Origin: Geothrix fermentans DSM 14018
GTDB taxonomy: Bacteria; Acidobacteriota; Holophagae; Holophagales; Holophagaceae
Assembly (NCBI RefSeq): GCF_000428885.1
Contig: NZ_KE386810.1
Location: forward strand, 1 to 64,000
Reading direction: 5' to 3'
DNA: 64,000 bases
Below are positions 16,190 through 25,045 of the stretch, piece by piece (positions within the stretch are counted from its first letter, which is position 1; every line of letters begins with the position of its first letter). The notes beneath the pieces are model-generated. The model was not told where the DNA came from and searched no databases. It saw only the letters and a program-made list of their open reading frames with translations. The position numbers were made by a program, and so were the translations under genes.

Positions 16190-16759
16190 ATGCTGTCCGA
16201 ATACAAGCTGACGCTGGCACCGAAGACCATCGAGAACGCCGATCCCAAGGCCCGCCCATTCCTGGAGAAGGCGCAGGCGCAGATGGGATTCGTGCCGAAC
16301 ATGTATCTGGGCATGGCCAATGCGCCGGGCCTGCTCGACACCTACCTGCATGGCTACGCGCTGTTCCGCCAGGGTTCCGGTTTCTCCGCCGTGGAGCAGG
16401 AGGTCGTGTTCCTCGTGATCAGCCGCCAGAACGGCTGCGAGTATTGCATGGCCGCGCACAGCCTCGTGGCGGATGCGATGTCCAAGGTCCCCGTGGAGGT
16501 CACGGATGCCATCCGTGACGGCCGGGCGATCCCCGATGCCAAGCTCGCCGCCCTGGCCGCCTTCGTGGCCGTGATGGTCGAGCGTCGTGGCCTACCCCGG
16601 CGCGCCGAGGTCGAGGCCTTCCTCGGCGCCGGCTATACGGAGCGCCAGATTCTCGAGGTGGTCCTGGCCCTGGCCGTGAAGACGATCAGCAACTATTCGA
16701 ACCACCTGCTGCACACTCCCGTGGATGCGGCGTTCGCCGGGCGCGCCTGGAAGGGGTGA
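16190..16759 (+). CDS. AhpD-like (carboxymuconolactone decarboxylase-fold) protein
   Basis: 189 residues, all-helical. The peroxidase-type active site is complete: Glu71-x11-Cys83-x2-Cys86-x3-His90 (NGCEYCMAAH). Proteins with this set act as peroxiredoxin reductants or stand-alone peroxidases. A GGAAACC ribosome site precedes the ATG. It is divergent from the AraC-type gene across 160 bp. It is one of four such proteins in the window (16190, 22286, 24458, 44516). A bidirectional terminator follows it. Confidence 0.88.
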   Translation: MLSEYKLTLAPKTIENADPKARPFLEKAQAQMGFVPNMYLGMANAPGLLDTYLHGYALFRQGSGFSAVEQEVVFLVISRQNGCEYCMAAHSLVADAMSKVPVEVTDAIRDGRAIPDAKLAALAAFVAVMVERRGLPRRAEVEAFLGAGYTERQILEVVLALAVKTISNYSNHLLHTPVDAAFAGRAWKG

Positions 16760-16801
16760 CGCGGGCGGACCTGCCCAAGCGAAGGCCGAGGAACTAGAGG
16801 A

Positions 16802-16827
16802 AAGGAGCCGGGCGCGCCCGGCTCCTT
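16802..16827. terminator. Bidirectional terminator, perfect 26-bp palindrome
   Basis: A self-complementary stretch with the half-site AAGGAGCCGGGCG, in the gap between the AhpD-like gene and the convergent lysR-type gene. The stem is strong, with no T tract. Confidence 0.6.
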
Positions 16828-16872
16828 CCATAACTGAGGCCCGGATGGGCCACCCCGGCATCCCCGGACCAC

Positions 16873-17787
16873 TCAGCTTGGTGGAATCTCCTGGGCCTGG
16901 CGGGCCACGACCCGCTTCAGGTGATCGACCACCAGCGCGATCCGCGGAAGGCGGAGCCGGCCCCTGGGGCTCAGCACCCAGACTGGGACAGGATCGAACG
17001 CCCAGGAGGGCAGGGCTCGCTCAAGCTGGCCGGTCCGTTCCGCGTGCCTCACCTCGCTCGCTGGCCGGGCGCCGATCCCGTATCCCGCATAAAGCATGTC
17101 CCGCTGAAGCCGTGAGTCACTGCATTCGAAGGATCCGCCGATGAAAGCCTCGCAGCGGCATCCCTGACGGTCGGAGAGGACCCATACCCGCTCTGGCTCG
17201 CCTCCCAGCTTCCGGATACAGCGGTGGCGGGCCAGATCCGCTGGAGCCTTCGGACGCCCGAGCGTGTCCAAGTAGGCCGGGGTGGCTGCCAGGACGATGG
17301 GGATGGCCCCCAGGCGTGTGGCCACGAAAGAGCTGTCCTGGAGGGGGCCCACCTGCATCAGCAGATCGAATCCGCCTGCCAGGAGGTCCGCTCCTTCATC
17401 CATCACGGTCACCTGGAGGTTGAGCCCTGGAGCCGACTGCATCAGCTGTGAAAGCTCGGCGCCGAGTCCGAGCCCCACCACCGCGGACCGGACCACCATC
17501 CGGACCCGCCCCTCCCGGGCGCGGATGGACGCGACCGATGACTCGCAGCGGTCCGCAGCCTCCAGAAGGGCCTCCGCCGAGGCGAGGAAGCGCTCCCCTT
17601 CCTCGGTGAGCCGGAAGGTCCGGGTGGTGCGGATCGCCAGGCGCACACCCAGATCCTGCTCCAGCGCCGCAAGCCGCTGGCTGATCCGGTTCTTGCTGTC
17701 GCGCATGGCTCGGGCCGCCGCGCTGATGCCGCCGGAGGCCACCACTTGGCGGAAGAGCCTCACATCGTCCAGGGAATTGATCGCCAT
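16873..17787 (-). CDS. LysR-family transcriptional regulator
   Basis: 304 residues. The N-terminal winged helix (VASGGISAAARAMRDSKNRISQRLAALEQDLGVRLAIRTTRTFRLTEEG) and a periplasmic-binding-protein-like effector domain match the LysR branch that regulates divergent oxidoreductases. A TGTACT/AGTACA palindrome lies 8 bases upstream of its start and extends toward the SRPBCC gene, the probable divergent target. No effector can be predicted. Confidence 0.92.
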   Translation of the reverse strand: MAINSLDDVRLFRQVVASGGISAAARAMRDSKNRISQRLAALEQDLGVRLAIRTTRTFRLTEEGERFLASAEALLEAADRCESSVASIRAREGRVRMVVRSAVVGLGLGAELSQLMQSAPGLNLQVTVMDEGADLLAGGFDLLMQVGPLQDSSFVATRLGAIPIVLAATPAYLDTLGRPKAPADLARHRCIRKLGGEPERVWVLSDRQGCRCEAFIGGSFECSDSRLQRDMLYAGYGIGARPASEVRHAERTGQLERALPSWAFDPVPVWVLSPRGRLRLPRIALVVDHLKRVVARQAQEIPPS

Positions 17788-17794
17788 GCAGGAT

Positions 17795-17813
17795 TGTACT
17801 TATTTTTAGTACA
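17795..17813. promoter_or_regulatory. LysR-type operator
   Basis: TGTACT, seven A/T bases, AGTACA: a dyad in an AT-rich spot between the divergent lysR-type gene and the SRPBCC gene. It has the T-N11-A form of LysR boxes. Confidence 0.55.
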
Positions 17814-17905
17814 GTTCACACATAATCGCACGACTTATCGCGACAATCGTGATGCCCCACCTTTGGATCTGCGCCGTGTGGCGCAAGCCATCCATGAGGC
17901 AAACC

Positions 17906-18430
17906 ATGACTGCTCCCCGTCAACCAGGGCTCCAGGCGCCGCCGGTCGGCCCCCTCCAGATCGAGCTCAGGTTCCTGCTGCACCTTCCGGCCGAGGAGGT
18001 CTTCGACCTCGTCGCCTTCCGCCTCCCCGAGTGGTTCGGGGAGATCCACGCCGTCGCCTGGGACCATGCACGATCCACCGCAGGCCCAGGACGGGCCGGC
18101 ACATGCTCCGAGCGGGTGTGCCGCCTCGGAAGCAAGTCCCTGCGCGAGGAGATCATGAGCTTCGAGGCGGGGCGCCGGTACACCTATCGTGCCGACATGG
18201 CCCGGTCGGACATGAAGATGCCCCTGAGCGACCATCTCGGTTCCTTCGAGATCGAGACCACGGGCGATGGCAGCCGGGTCATCTGGCGGCAGCACTTCCG
18301 GCCGCGCTGGTTCATGCCCGGGTTCCTCCTCCGATGGCAGATGCGGGACCGGATGATGCGCCCTGCGGTCGACGCCTTGATCGCCCGGCATGGCGGGAAG
18401 TGGCTGGCGATCCGTCCCGCCGGGGCCTGA
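17906..18430 (+). CDS. SRPBCC-fold (polyketide-cyclase-like) protein
   Basis: 174 residues from the ATG at 17906, chosen because GAGG sits six bases upstream; in-frame ATGs at 17849 and 17894 lack this. The START-like fold shows as an amphipathic first strand (LQIELRFLLHLPAEEVFDLV), a central WFGEIHAV and a long C-terminal helix (MRDRMMRPAVDALIARHGG). Such proteins bind hydrophobic ligands. It is divergent from the LysR regulator and probably controlled by it. Function is otherwise open. Confidence 0.75.
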   Translation: MTAPRQPGLQAPPVGPLQIELRFLLHLPAEEVFDLVAFRLPEWFGEIHAVAWDHARSTAGPGRAGTCSERVCRLGSKSLREEIMSFEAGRRYTYRADMARSDMKMPLSDHLGSFEIETTGDGSRVIWRQHFRPRWFMPGFLLRWQMRDRMMRPAVDALIARHGGKWLAIRPAGA

Positions 18431-18476
18431 ATGGCATCTCCGGGCATCCAGAGGGGAACGTCACAGTTGACAGAAT

Positions 18477-18489
18477 ATGCATATACATT
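18477..18489. promoter_or_regulatory. MarR operator, site 1
   Basis: ATGCATATACATT lies just before marR and a few bases after a TTGACA at 18467-18472. The same 13 bases occur inverted before the next gene (18992-19004). Confidence 0.65.
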
Positions 18490-18500
18490 AACTTGGTCCC

Positions 18501-18974
18501 ATGGCCTCCCGGAAAGCTACCCCCGCACAGGTCCCGCATACCGCCGTCAGGGGGCCCAAGCAGATGCCCTGCTATTGCGCCTCCCTGCGGCAGGCCACCC
18601 GAGTCATCACGCAGATCTATGACGGCGCCCTCCGCCCGGCGGGACTCACCAGCACCCAGTTCAACCTGCTTGAGGCCGTGGAACTCGCTCCGGAGGCCCG
18701 GACCGGGGAGATCGCCCTGGCCCTGGCCATGGACTCCACCACGGTGACCAGATCATTAAGGTTGATCGAGGAGGCCGGACTGATCCGGCCCATCGGTGTC
18801 GAGGACCGCCGCGAGCGCAGGTGGAGCCTCACCGCCCGGGGGAGGGCGAGGCTCACCCAGGCCAGGCCCCTCTGGCAATCGGCCCAGGACCGGGTCGAGC
18901 AGGCCCTCGGGTCCGCGGACGCGGCCCGCCTTCAGGCATTGGGGTTCAAGCTGGTGCTGAACGTGGGAACCTGA
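18501..18974 (+). CDS. MarR-family transcriptional regulator
   Basis: 157 residues with the MarR winged helix: LTSTQFNLLEAVELAP, EIALALAMDSTTVTRSLRLIEEAGLI and the wing DRRERRWSLTARGR. The N-terminal region has two Cys in MPCYC near residue 24, a place where some MarR proteins sense oxidants. Identical 13-bp sites flank the gene, so it likely represses both itself and the operon at 19061. The ATG has no strong ribosome site. Confidence 0.9.
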   Translation: MASRKATPAQVPHTAVRGPKQMPCYCASLRQATRVITQIYDGALRPAGLTSTQFNLLEAVELAPEARTGEIALALAMDSTTVTRSLRLIEEAGLIRPIGVEDRRERRWSLTARGRARLTQARPLWQSAQDRVEQALGSADAARLQALGFKLVLNVGT

Positions 18975-18991
18975 ATTTTTTTGGAACGAAA

Positions 18992-19004
18992 AATGTATAT
19001 GCAT
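18992..19004. promoter_or_regulatory. MarR operator, site 2
   Basis: AATGTATATGCAT is the exact reverse complement of site 1. It lies in the spacer of a likely promoter (TTGGAA at 18981-18986, TCTATC at 19004-19009) for the NmrA-like gene. Confidence 0.65.
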
Positions 19005-19060
19005 CTATCTAACCCCATGGCCGAACCGATTCATTCCGATCCCCAGCCGAGGAGGCGACC

Positions 19061-20164
19061 TTGACCCATCCATCCATGCTTGTCGCGAACGCCAACGGGA
19101 AGATCGGCTTCCATTCAGCCCTGCTCCTGGCCCATGAAGGATTCAAGATCAGGGCGCTCGTCGGCCATCCTTCGGGACGGAGCCGCATCCTTGAGCAGGC
19201 GGGCGTGGAGGTCCTGGTGGGGTCTCTGGAGGATGTCGCCTTCCTCGACCGGGCCTTCGACGGGATCCAGCGCGCGTTCTTCTGCACCCCCTGGTCTCCG
19301 AGGGCCCTCAGCGTCAGCGCCCTGTTCGCCGCGATGGCCCAGGAACACCGGCTCGAGGTGGTGGTGACGCTGAGCCAGTGGCTCGCGGATCCCGCGAACC
19401 CCTCGAGCCACACCCGGGACACCTGGCTCGCGGACCGGGTCTTCTCCTGGATGCCGGATGTTGGGGCTGTGATCGTGAATCCGGGCTTCTTCGCTGACAA
19501 CTACTTGGCAGGGATCGAGCCCATCGCCCAGTTCGGGATGTTCCTGATGCCCCTCGGCGAAGGGCTGAACGCTCCGCCCTCGAACGAGGATATTGCGCGG
19601 GTCGTGGCCGGAATCCTCCGGAACCCGAGGCCCCACCTGGGAAAGACCTACCGGCCCACGGGCCCGGCGCTTCTCTCGCCGCATGACCTCGCCAGTGTCT
19701 TCGCGAAGGTGCTCGAACGGCGGGTGATCTACAAGGATGTGCCGTGGTACCTGCTGGCGAAAGTCGGGAAGGCCATCGGCCTGCCGGCTTATCAGCTTGA
19801 GCAGCTTCGCTGGTACGTGAGGGAATATCAGCAGAACGCCTTCGCAGTCGGAGGCCCCACCGATGCGGTGGAGACCATCGGGGGCCGCCCTCCCGAGGAC
19901 TTCGAGACCATCCTCCGCCGCCATATTCTCCAGTCCCCCTACGTGCGGCGAACTCCGTCGTCCATGCTCCGGGCCATGGCGGGTCTGGCCCGGGCCATGC
20001 TGACGCCCCTGGTGGATCTGGAGGGTCAGGCCCGCGTCCTTCAGCTTCCGACCTTGCCGGAGGCGCCCTTGGCGGTCCAATCTCCCCGGTGGCTGCGGGG
20101 CCATGGACCATCGGCGAAGGTGGCGGCGGAGGTTCCCCCGGCTCTGGAACGGAGACAGGCATGA
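19061..20164 (+). CDS. NmrA-like NAD(P)-binding protein
   Basis: 367 residues, starting at TTG 19061 because GGAGG lies five bases upstream; the first ATG (19076) is too far from it. The Rossmann start is MLVANANGKIGFHSALLL with the NmrA-type RALVGHPS after strand 2. The body follows the atypical SDR pattern with a PWSPRAL segment and a NPGFFADNYL loop. The last 90 residues form an extra region. NmrA-like proteins act as redox sensors or reductases. It is the first gene of a four-gene run under the MarR site, overlapping the next gene by ATGA. Confidence 0.8.
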   Translation: MTHPSMLVANANGKIGFHSALLLAHEGFKIRALVGHPSGRSRILEQAGVEVLVGSLEDVAFLDRAFDGIQRAFFCTPWSPRALSVSALFAAMAQEHRLEVVVTLSQWLADPANPSSHTRDTWLADRVFSWMPDVGAVIVNPGFFADNYLAGIEPIAQFGMFLMPLGEGLNAPPSNEDIARVVAGILRNPRPHLGKTYRPTGPALLSPHDLASVFAKVLERRVIYKDVPWYLLAKVGKAIGLPAYQLEQLRWYVREYQQNAFAVGGPTDAVETIGGRPPEDFETILRRHILQSPYVRRTPSSMLRAMAGLARAMLTPLVDLEGQARVLQLPTLPEAPLAVQSPRWLRGHGPSAKVAAEVPPALERRQA

Positions 20165-20934
20165 TGCCGGCGATCAGCCCCCTTTCCCCTCCGGCAGCCT
20201 CTCCGCTGGTCACCTACGGCATCGGCGGGCTGGCTGTGGGGATGGCGCTCGCGATGAGCGGCCTGGCCTCGTGGATCTCCAGGCGCTCCGGGATCCGGTT
20301 GGGAATCGCGGTCGCCCTGGTCATGGCCGCGCAGTTCGGGCTGGCACACTCCGGCGTCCTCCAGGCCTGGTCGAAGGTCCCGCCCCCCTTCATGCTGATG
20401 CTCGTCCCCACCCTGGTCCTGACCACCCGGCTGGCGTTCTCGGGCCTGGGAACCTCCCTCGCCCGGAGGCTCCCCTGGGCCATGCTGATCGGGCTCCAGG
20501 CCTTCAGGCTGCCGCTGGAGCTGCTGATGCACCGCGCGGTCCGCGAAGGCGTGATGCCGGTCCAGTTGTCCTACTCAGGCTGGAATTTCGACATCCTTAC
20601 GGGGGCCAGCGCCCTGGTCGTGGCGTTCCTCTCCCTCAAGGGAAAGGTGGGCCGGCCTCTCGTCACCGCCTGGAACCTGATGGGCTCCCTCTTTCTGGCC
20701 ACCGTGGTCGGGATCGCCCTGGTCTCCATGCCCATCCTGCAGGCCTTCGGGCCGGATCGGATGAACACCTGGATCACCTTCCCGCCGTTCGTCTGGCTGC
20801 CCGGCGTCCTGGTGCCCACGGCGCTCTTCCTGCATCTGGTGGCGTGGCGGAAGCTCCGGATCCCTCCCGGAGGTGAAGGGACGGCAGGGACCGATCGAAG
20901 CCCGGGCCACCCAGGAAAGGGGATGAAGCGATGA
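20161..20934 (+). CDS. Multi-span membrane protein, function unknown
   Basis: 257 residues with about seven hydrophobic spans. The pattern RLPLELLMHRAVREGVMPVQLSYSGWNFDILTGASALV in the middle is conserved-looking and recalls unnamed membrane proteins of Acidobacteriota and Bacteroidota. The C-terminus is a charged tail. It overlaps its neighbours by ATGA at both ends, so it is made with the NmrA-like and iron-sulfur proteins. No transport or enzyme motif is visible. Confidence 0.65.
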   Translation: MMPAISPLSPPAASPLVTYGIGGLAVGMALAMSGLASWISRRSGIRLGIAVALVMAAQFGLAHSGVLQAWSKVPPPFMLMLVPTLVLTTRLAFSGLGTSLARRLPWAMLIGLQAFRLPLELLMHRAVREGVMPVQLSYSGWNFDILTGASALVVAFLSLKGKVGRPLVTAWNLMGSLFLATVVGIALVSMPILQAFGPDRMNTWITFPPFVWLPGVLVPTALFLHLVAWRKLRIPPGGEGTAGTDRSPGHPGKGMKR

Positions 20935-22223
20935 ACCTGGTCGGATCGGATCGGGCCGGAGCCATCGCTGTGGAGGCCCTGCGGGAGGCCTGCCTGAGCG
21001 CGGGTGCGGACGACGCGGGGTTCGCCACCATCGACAGCCCCCAGCTCGGCGGGGAAGGGCGGGAGATCCTGAATCGCTTCCCCTTCGCCCGCACGCTCAT
21101 CAGCCTGGTGTTCAAGCTGAACCGGGAGAACATCCGCACGCCCCACCGCTCCATCGCCAACCTGGAGTTCCATCAGACGACGGAGCGCGCCAACGAGACC
21201 GCCCGGCACCTCGTCCGGCATCTGGAAAGCCAGGGCTTCCGGGCGGTCAATCCCGCTGCGGGATTCCCGATGGAGATGGAGGCCTGGCCGGGGCGCCTTT
21301 GGACGGTCTCCCACAAGCCTGTGGCCGTGGCGGCGGGCATGGGGCGGATGGGGCTGAACCGTCTGGTACTCCATCCGGTGCACGGCGCCTTCATCACCCT
21401 GGCGACGATCGTCACCGATGCTCTCGTGGCTGAGTACGGCCGTTCCCTGGACCATGATCCCTGCCTGGAATGCAAACTCTGCGTCGCGGCGTGCCCGACG
21501 GGAGCCATCTCCGGGGATGGCGCCTTCGATTTCAGCGCCTGCTACACCCACAACTACCGCGAGTTCATGGGCGGTTTCGTGGATTGGGCCGAGACAGTGG
21601 CCACCAGCGGGAGCGCCCGCAAGCTCCGGGCAAAGATCAGCGATGCTGAATCGGTCTCGATGTGGCAGAGCCTTTCCTTCGGCCCCAACTACAAGGCGGC
21701 CTACTGCATGTCCGTCTGTCCGGCGGGTGAGGATGTGATCGGCGCGTACCGGGACCATCGAGGCGAGTTCGTGAAGGAGGTGGTGAAGCCGCTCACGGAG
21801 AAAGTGGAGACGCTGTACGTCATCAAGGGCTCGGATGCCGAGCGGCACGCGGCCAAGCGGTTCCCGCACAAGCGGCGGAAGACGGTGCGGAACACCCTGC
21901 GTCCAAACTCGATCCAGAGCTTCCTGACGGGGCTTCCCCGGACTTTTCAGCGAGGTGCTTCCGAAGGCCTCGCGGCCGTCTACCACTTCGAGTTCCGTGG
22001 AGAGGAGACCGAACGGGCCACCGTCACCATCTCGGGCGGAAAGCTGGACGTGAAACCGGGGCTCGTGGGCCGTCCGGACCTGGTACTGCGGGCTGATTCG
22101 AAAACCTGGATCCGGTTCCTCGCCAAGGAGATCTGGCTCCCTTGGGCCCTGCTGCGAGGCGGGATCCGCCTCCAGGGCGACCCGAGGCTGCTGGTGGCCT
22201 TCGGCCGGTGCTTCCCCGGGTGA
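20931..22223 (+). CDS. QueG-like iron-sulfur protein with C-terminal SCP2 domain
   Basis: 430 residues. The N-terminal part is like the epoxyqueuosine-reductase/reductive-dehalogenase family: GADDAGFATIDSP, then GRMGLNRLVLHPVHGAF, then a 4Fe-4S motif C178-x2-C181-x2-C184-x3-C188 (CLECKLCVAACP). A second partial set (CMSVCP) follows. From about residue 330 the sequence is an SCP2 sterol-carrier domain (FEFRGEETERATVTISGGKLDVKPG). The fusion suggests an iron-sulfur reductase acting on a lipid-like substrate. True QueG function is unlikely in this operon. It lies in the MarR-controlled operon. Confidence 0.75.
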   Translation: MNLVGSDRAGAIAVEALREACLSAGADDAGFATIDSPQLGGEGREILNRFPFARTLISLVFKLNRENIRTPHRSIANLEFHQTTERANETARHLVRHLESQGFRAVNPAAGFPMEMEAWPGRLWTVSHKPVAVAAGMGRMGLNRLVLHPVHGAFITLATIVTDALVAEYGRSLDHDPCLECKLCVAACPTGAISGDGAFDFSACYTHNYREFMGGFVDWAETVATSGSARKLRAKISDAESVSMWQSLSFGPNYKAAYCMSVCPAGEDVIGAYRDHRGEFVKEVVKPLTEKVETLYVIKGSDAERHAAKRFPHKRRKTVRNTLRPNSIQSFLTGLPRTFQRGASEGLAAVYHFEFRGEETERATVTISGGKLDVKPGLVGRPDLVLRADSKTWIRFLAKEIWLPWALLRGGIRLQGDPRLLVAFGRCFPG

Positions 22224-22285
22224 TCTCTCTCGGGCCTACCCCGCCGCAGGCCCTTCCGCCCCTGTATTCCCTTGGAGGATGAGCC

Positions 22286-23389
22286 ATGATTCCTGGAAAT
22301 CTCCGATCTGTCGTCCTTGATCAGGCCACACCCGGAAGGCTGAAACACATCCGACCCGTGGGACGGAAGGAAGCCCGGGGGCTGGTCTCCCTGGTGTATC
22401 GGCAAGTCGAAGCCGAGTACCAGCTCGTTCCGCCCTTGACGCTCCACTCCGCCGTGCCCGAGCTCATGGCCGCGGTTTGGGGCGTCACACGCGAATCCTT
22501 CCTGGCCGGGGACACGAGCCGGGTGGCCCGGGAGGCTGTGGCGGCAGCCGTGTCCAGCCGAAACGCATGCCCATTCTGCGTGGAGGCGCATGCCATGAGC
22601 CTTCATGGGGCGGGAAGGCACGATCTGGCCGATGCGCTGGCCTCCGGGCGTCCGGTGTCCGACCCTGCCCTCCAGCCACTCCTCCAATGGGCGGCGGCCA
22701 CCCGCGATCCCGGTTCACCCCTGCTCAAAGCGCTGCCCTGCGAACCTTCGGACCGGCCCCGCTTCATCGGGACCGCCCTTCTGTTCCACTACATCAACCG
22801 CATGGTGCACGTCTTCCTGGGAGATTCACCCCTTCCCGGGCTTCCGGGAATGGGTCTGGCGCGAGACGCGGTCCGGAGAGCCGCAGGGAAGCTGTTCATG
22901 AGCGGCCTGGCATCCCGGCCTGTGAAGCCAGGCCTGGCCGAAGGGCTCCGGCTCCCGGTGCGCCAGGATGGGCCCGGACCGGAAGCCATCGCCTGGGCTG
23001 CGGGTGATCCTCATGTCCACCGGGCCTGGTGGAATTTCCACCGGATCGCGCTGGGCCTGGGCGAGCGCCATGTGCCGGTCCAGACCCGGATCCTGATCGC
23101 CGACGCGCTGGAGGCGTGGACCGGAGGGGATATGGGGCTCAGCCGGGGATGGGCCTTCGAGGCCACGCGCAGCCTGCCGCAGGAGCAGCAGCCCCTCGCC
23201 CGGTTCGCCCTGCTGGTGGCGCTGGCCTCATATCAGGTCGATGACCAGGTGGTCCGGGATTTCCTTGCCGTTGAAGGCGCTGGACAGCGGCTGGTCCCGG
23301 CGGCGGCATGGGCAAGCGCCATGGCTACCTTCCGAATCGCCAGATGGCTTTCTCATCATCCGGAGGAGGGTTTCCCGGGGGGAATTTAG
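22286..23389 (+). CDS. AhpD-like (carboxymuconolactone decarboxylase-fold) protein, long form
   Basis: 367 residues, twice the usual length. The active site is Glu83-x11-Cys95-x2-Cys98-x3-His102 (NACPFCVEAH), with helical repeats on both sides. The C-terminal half looks like a second, Cys-less helical domain of the same fold. It follows the iron-sulfur gene by 62 bases with a GGAGG ribosome site and ends the MarR-linked operon. Like the others it is probably a thiol-dependent peroxidase or reductant for the upstream reductases. Confidence 0.82.
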   Translation: MIPGNLRSVVLDQATPGRLKHIRPVGRKEARGLVSLVYRQVEAEYQLVPPLTLHSAVPELMAAVWGVTRESFLAGDTSRVAREAVAAAVSSRNACPFCVEAHAMSLHGAGRHDLADALASGRPVSDPALQPLLQWAAATRDPGSPLLKALPCEPSDRPRFIGTALLFHYINRMVHVFLGDSPLPGLPGMGLARDAVRRAAGKLFMSGLASRPVKPGLAEGLRLPVRQDGPGPEAIAWAAGDPHVHRAWWNFHRIALGLGERHVPVQTRILIADALEAWTGGDMGLSRGWAFEATRSLPQEQQPLARFALLVALASYQVDDQVVRDFLAVEGAGQRLVPAAAWASAMATFRIARWLSHHPEEGFPGGI

Positions 23390-23552
23390 GGCTCGTAACA
23401 AAACCCCACGGCCGCATCGTCGTGTTGTCTTGTGAGCTCTTAGGCAGAGACCATTCATCATAAGTGGTGATGATAGTTACCAGATTAGTGCCGATTGTGG
23501 GAGAGTCGCCTGGATGCCAGATTGATCGCATCAGGCTTCCCACGGGGATACC

Positions 23553-24272
23553 ATGCGATTCTCCACACCGGCGGCGGTCTTTGCTTCTCCGCCGGATACA
23601 GATGCCATTCCCATCGTGGACCTCCATTTCGGGAGCTGGAGGCTTGTTCTAGAACGGAAGCCGCTGTCCCGGAAGGGGCTGGCGCGCGCGTATTCCCGGG
23701 TGGCCCCTCGCTGGGACCGCATGCTCTCGCGGATCGGCTTCGAGGCGGGCTACCGGGCCTTGCTGCGCGCACATCGCATCAAAGGCGAGCGGGTGCTTGA
23801 GGCGGGTGCAGGCACGGGCGCGTTCGCCGCGGCACTGGCCGCGCTATGGGGACCGTGCTTCGCGGTGGATGGGGCCGATATCTCGGAAGCCATGTTGCGC
23901 AGGGCCGTGGAGCGATGGCATGGCCTCGGGTTGAATGCTTCGGGAAGGCTCACGGATATCCGCGCACTGCCCTTTCCGGATCAGACCTTCGATCTCGTGT
24001 TGGCAGGGCATGTTCTCGAGCACCTCTCCGACCCGAAAGAAGCCATTCTGGAACTTTGGCGAGTGCTCCGGCCCGGAGGCGTTCTGGTGGCGGTTGTCAC
24101 GCGGAAGAGCCCACTCGGCCGGTACATTCAATGGCGTTGGCGCGTTCGCTGTTTCGATGCCGACGACTTGAGATCGCTATTCTCCTTCGGGGATGAAGTC
24201 GAGGTCGTCCCACTCCCAGGCCCCATGCTTTGTGGGTGGATGAGCCTGGCATGCCTGGTGCGGCGGCTCTGA
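23553..24272 (+). CDS. Class I SAM-dependent methyltransferase (UbiE/Methyltransf-11 type)
   Basis: 239 residues. Motif I is VLEAGAGTGAFAAAL near residue 80. The DGADISEAMLRRA motif-II segment, the RALPFPDQTFDLVLAGHVLEHL motif-IV/V region and LWRVLRPGGVLVAVV all follow, as in ubiquinone or malonyl-ACP methyltransferases. An upstream intergenic stretch of 163 bp with lower GC separates it from the MarR operon. No partner gene shows its substrate. Confidence 0.82.
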   Translation: MRFSTPAAVFASPPDTDAIPIVDLHFGSWRLVLERKPLSRKGLARAYSRVAPRWDRMLSRIGFEAGYRALLRAHRIKGERVLEAGAGTGAFAAALAALWGPCFAVDGADISEAMLRRAVERWHGLGLNASGRLTDIRALPFPDQTFDLVLAGHVLEHLSDPKEAILELWRVLRPGGVLVAVVTRKSPLGRYIQWRWRVRCFDADDLRSLFSFGDEVEVVPLPGPMLCGWMSLACLVRRL

Positions 24273-24395
24273 GCGGCACCTTTCCCCTACCCCGTACCCG
24301 CATAGGCTGAGGGCGCCGGCCCCAGTACAAGGCGTGCTGGGGCAACGGAAGCGCAGGTTCCTCCCCGCACAGGAGGGAAGCCAAAAAACATTTGG

Positions 24396-24405
24396 AACGA
24401 TCGTT
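24396..24405. promoter_or_regulatory. TetR-type operator before the AhpD-like gene at 24458
   Basis: A perfect 10-bp palindrome AACGATCGTT (extended as GGAACGATCGTTTC) next to a CATAAT -10-like element at 24407-24412, 52 bases before the start. The TetR gene at 25450 in the same run is the likely repressor. Confidence 0.5.
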
Positions 24406-24457
24406 TCATAATCATCACCCCAGTCCCTGCGCCTCCGTCATGGCGCTGGGAGGGATC

Positions 24458-25018
24458 ATGACCCGCTTCACCATCCACACCCTCGAATCGGCTCCCGAGG
24501 GTTCCAGGGACATCCTGGAAAAGGCCAGGAAAGGCATGGGCTTCCTGCCGAACCTGTACGGCATCCTGGCCGAGTCGCCCGCCGCCCTCAGGGCCTACAC
24601 CTCGTTCGCGGAAGTCCTTCAGGGCACGGATTTCACCCTGGCGGAGCGCAACCTGATCTGGCTCACCGTGTCGAGGGCGAACGGCTGCGCCTACTGCGTG
24701 GCCGCCCACTCGGCCGCGTCGGCCATGGGCAAGGTGCCGGAGGCGGACATCCAGGCCATCCGGGACGGCCTTCCGCTGGTGGATCCCAGGCTCCAGGCCC
24801 TCCGCCACTTCACGGAAGTTCTGGTCGAGCGCCAGGGCAGGGCGCCCGAATCCGAGGTCGAGGCCTTCCGCGCGGCGGGGTACAGCCCGCGCCAGATCAT
24901 CGAGGTCGTGGCGTTCGTCTCCCACAAGACCCTCAGCAACTACCTGAACCACCTCGCGGAAACGCCGCTGGACGCGGCCTTCGCCCCCCTGGCCTGGACC
25001 GGCGCGGTCCGGGCCTGA
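24458..25018 (+). CDS. AhpD-like (carboxymuconolactone decarboxylase-fold) protein
   Basis: 186 residues. CxxC-x3-H is present (C77, C80, H84 in NGCAYCVAAH), but the usual Glu 12 residues before the first Cys is Asn65 here (LAERNLI). The relay residue is therefore replaced, and activity could differ from its paralogue at 16190. The GGGAGGG ribosome site at 24449-24454 fixes the start. It is followed by the cupredoxin-like and TetR genes on the same strand. Confidence 0.85.
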   Translation: MTRFTIHTLESAPEGSRDILEKARKGMGFLPNLYGILAESPAALRAYTSFAEVLQGTDFTLAERNLIWLTVSRANGCAYCVAAHSAASAMGKVPEADIQAIRDGLPLVDPRLQALRHFTEVLVERQGRAPESEVEAFRAAGYSPRQIIEVVAFVSHKTLSNYLNHLAETPLDAAFAPLAWTGAVRA

Positions 25019-25045
25019 TTCCCCCAACCCCTTCAAGGAGACCCC

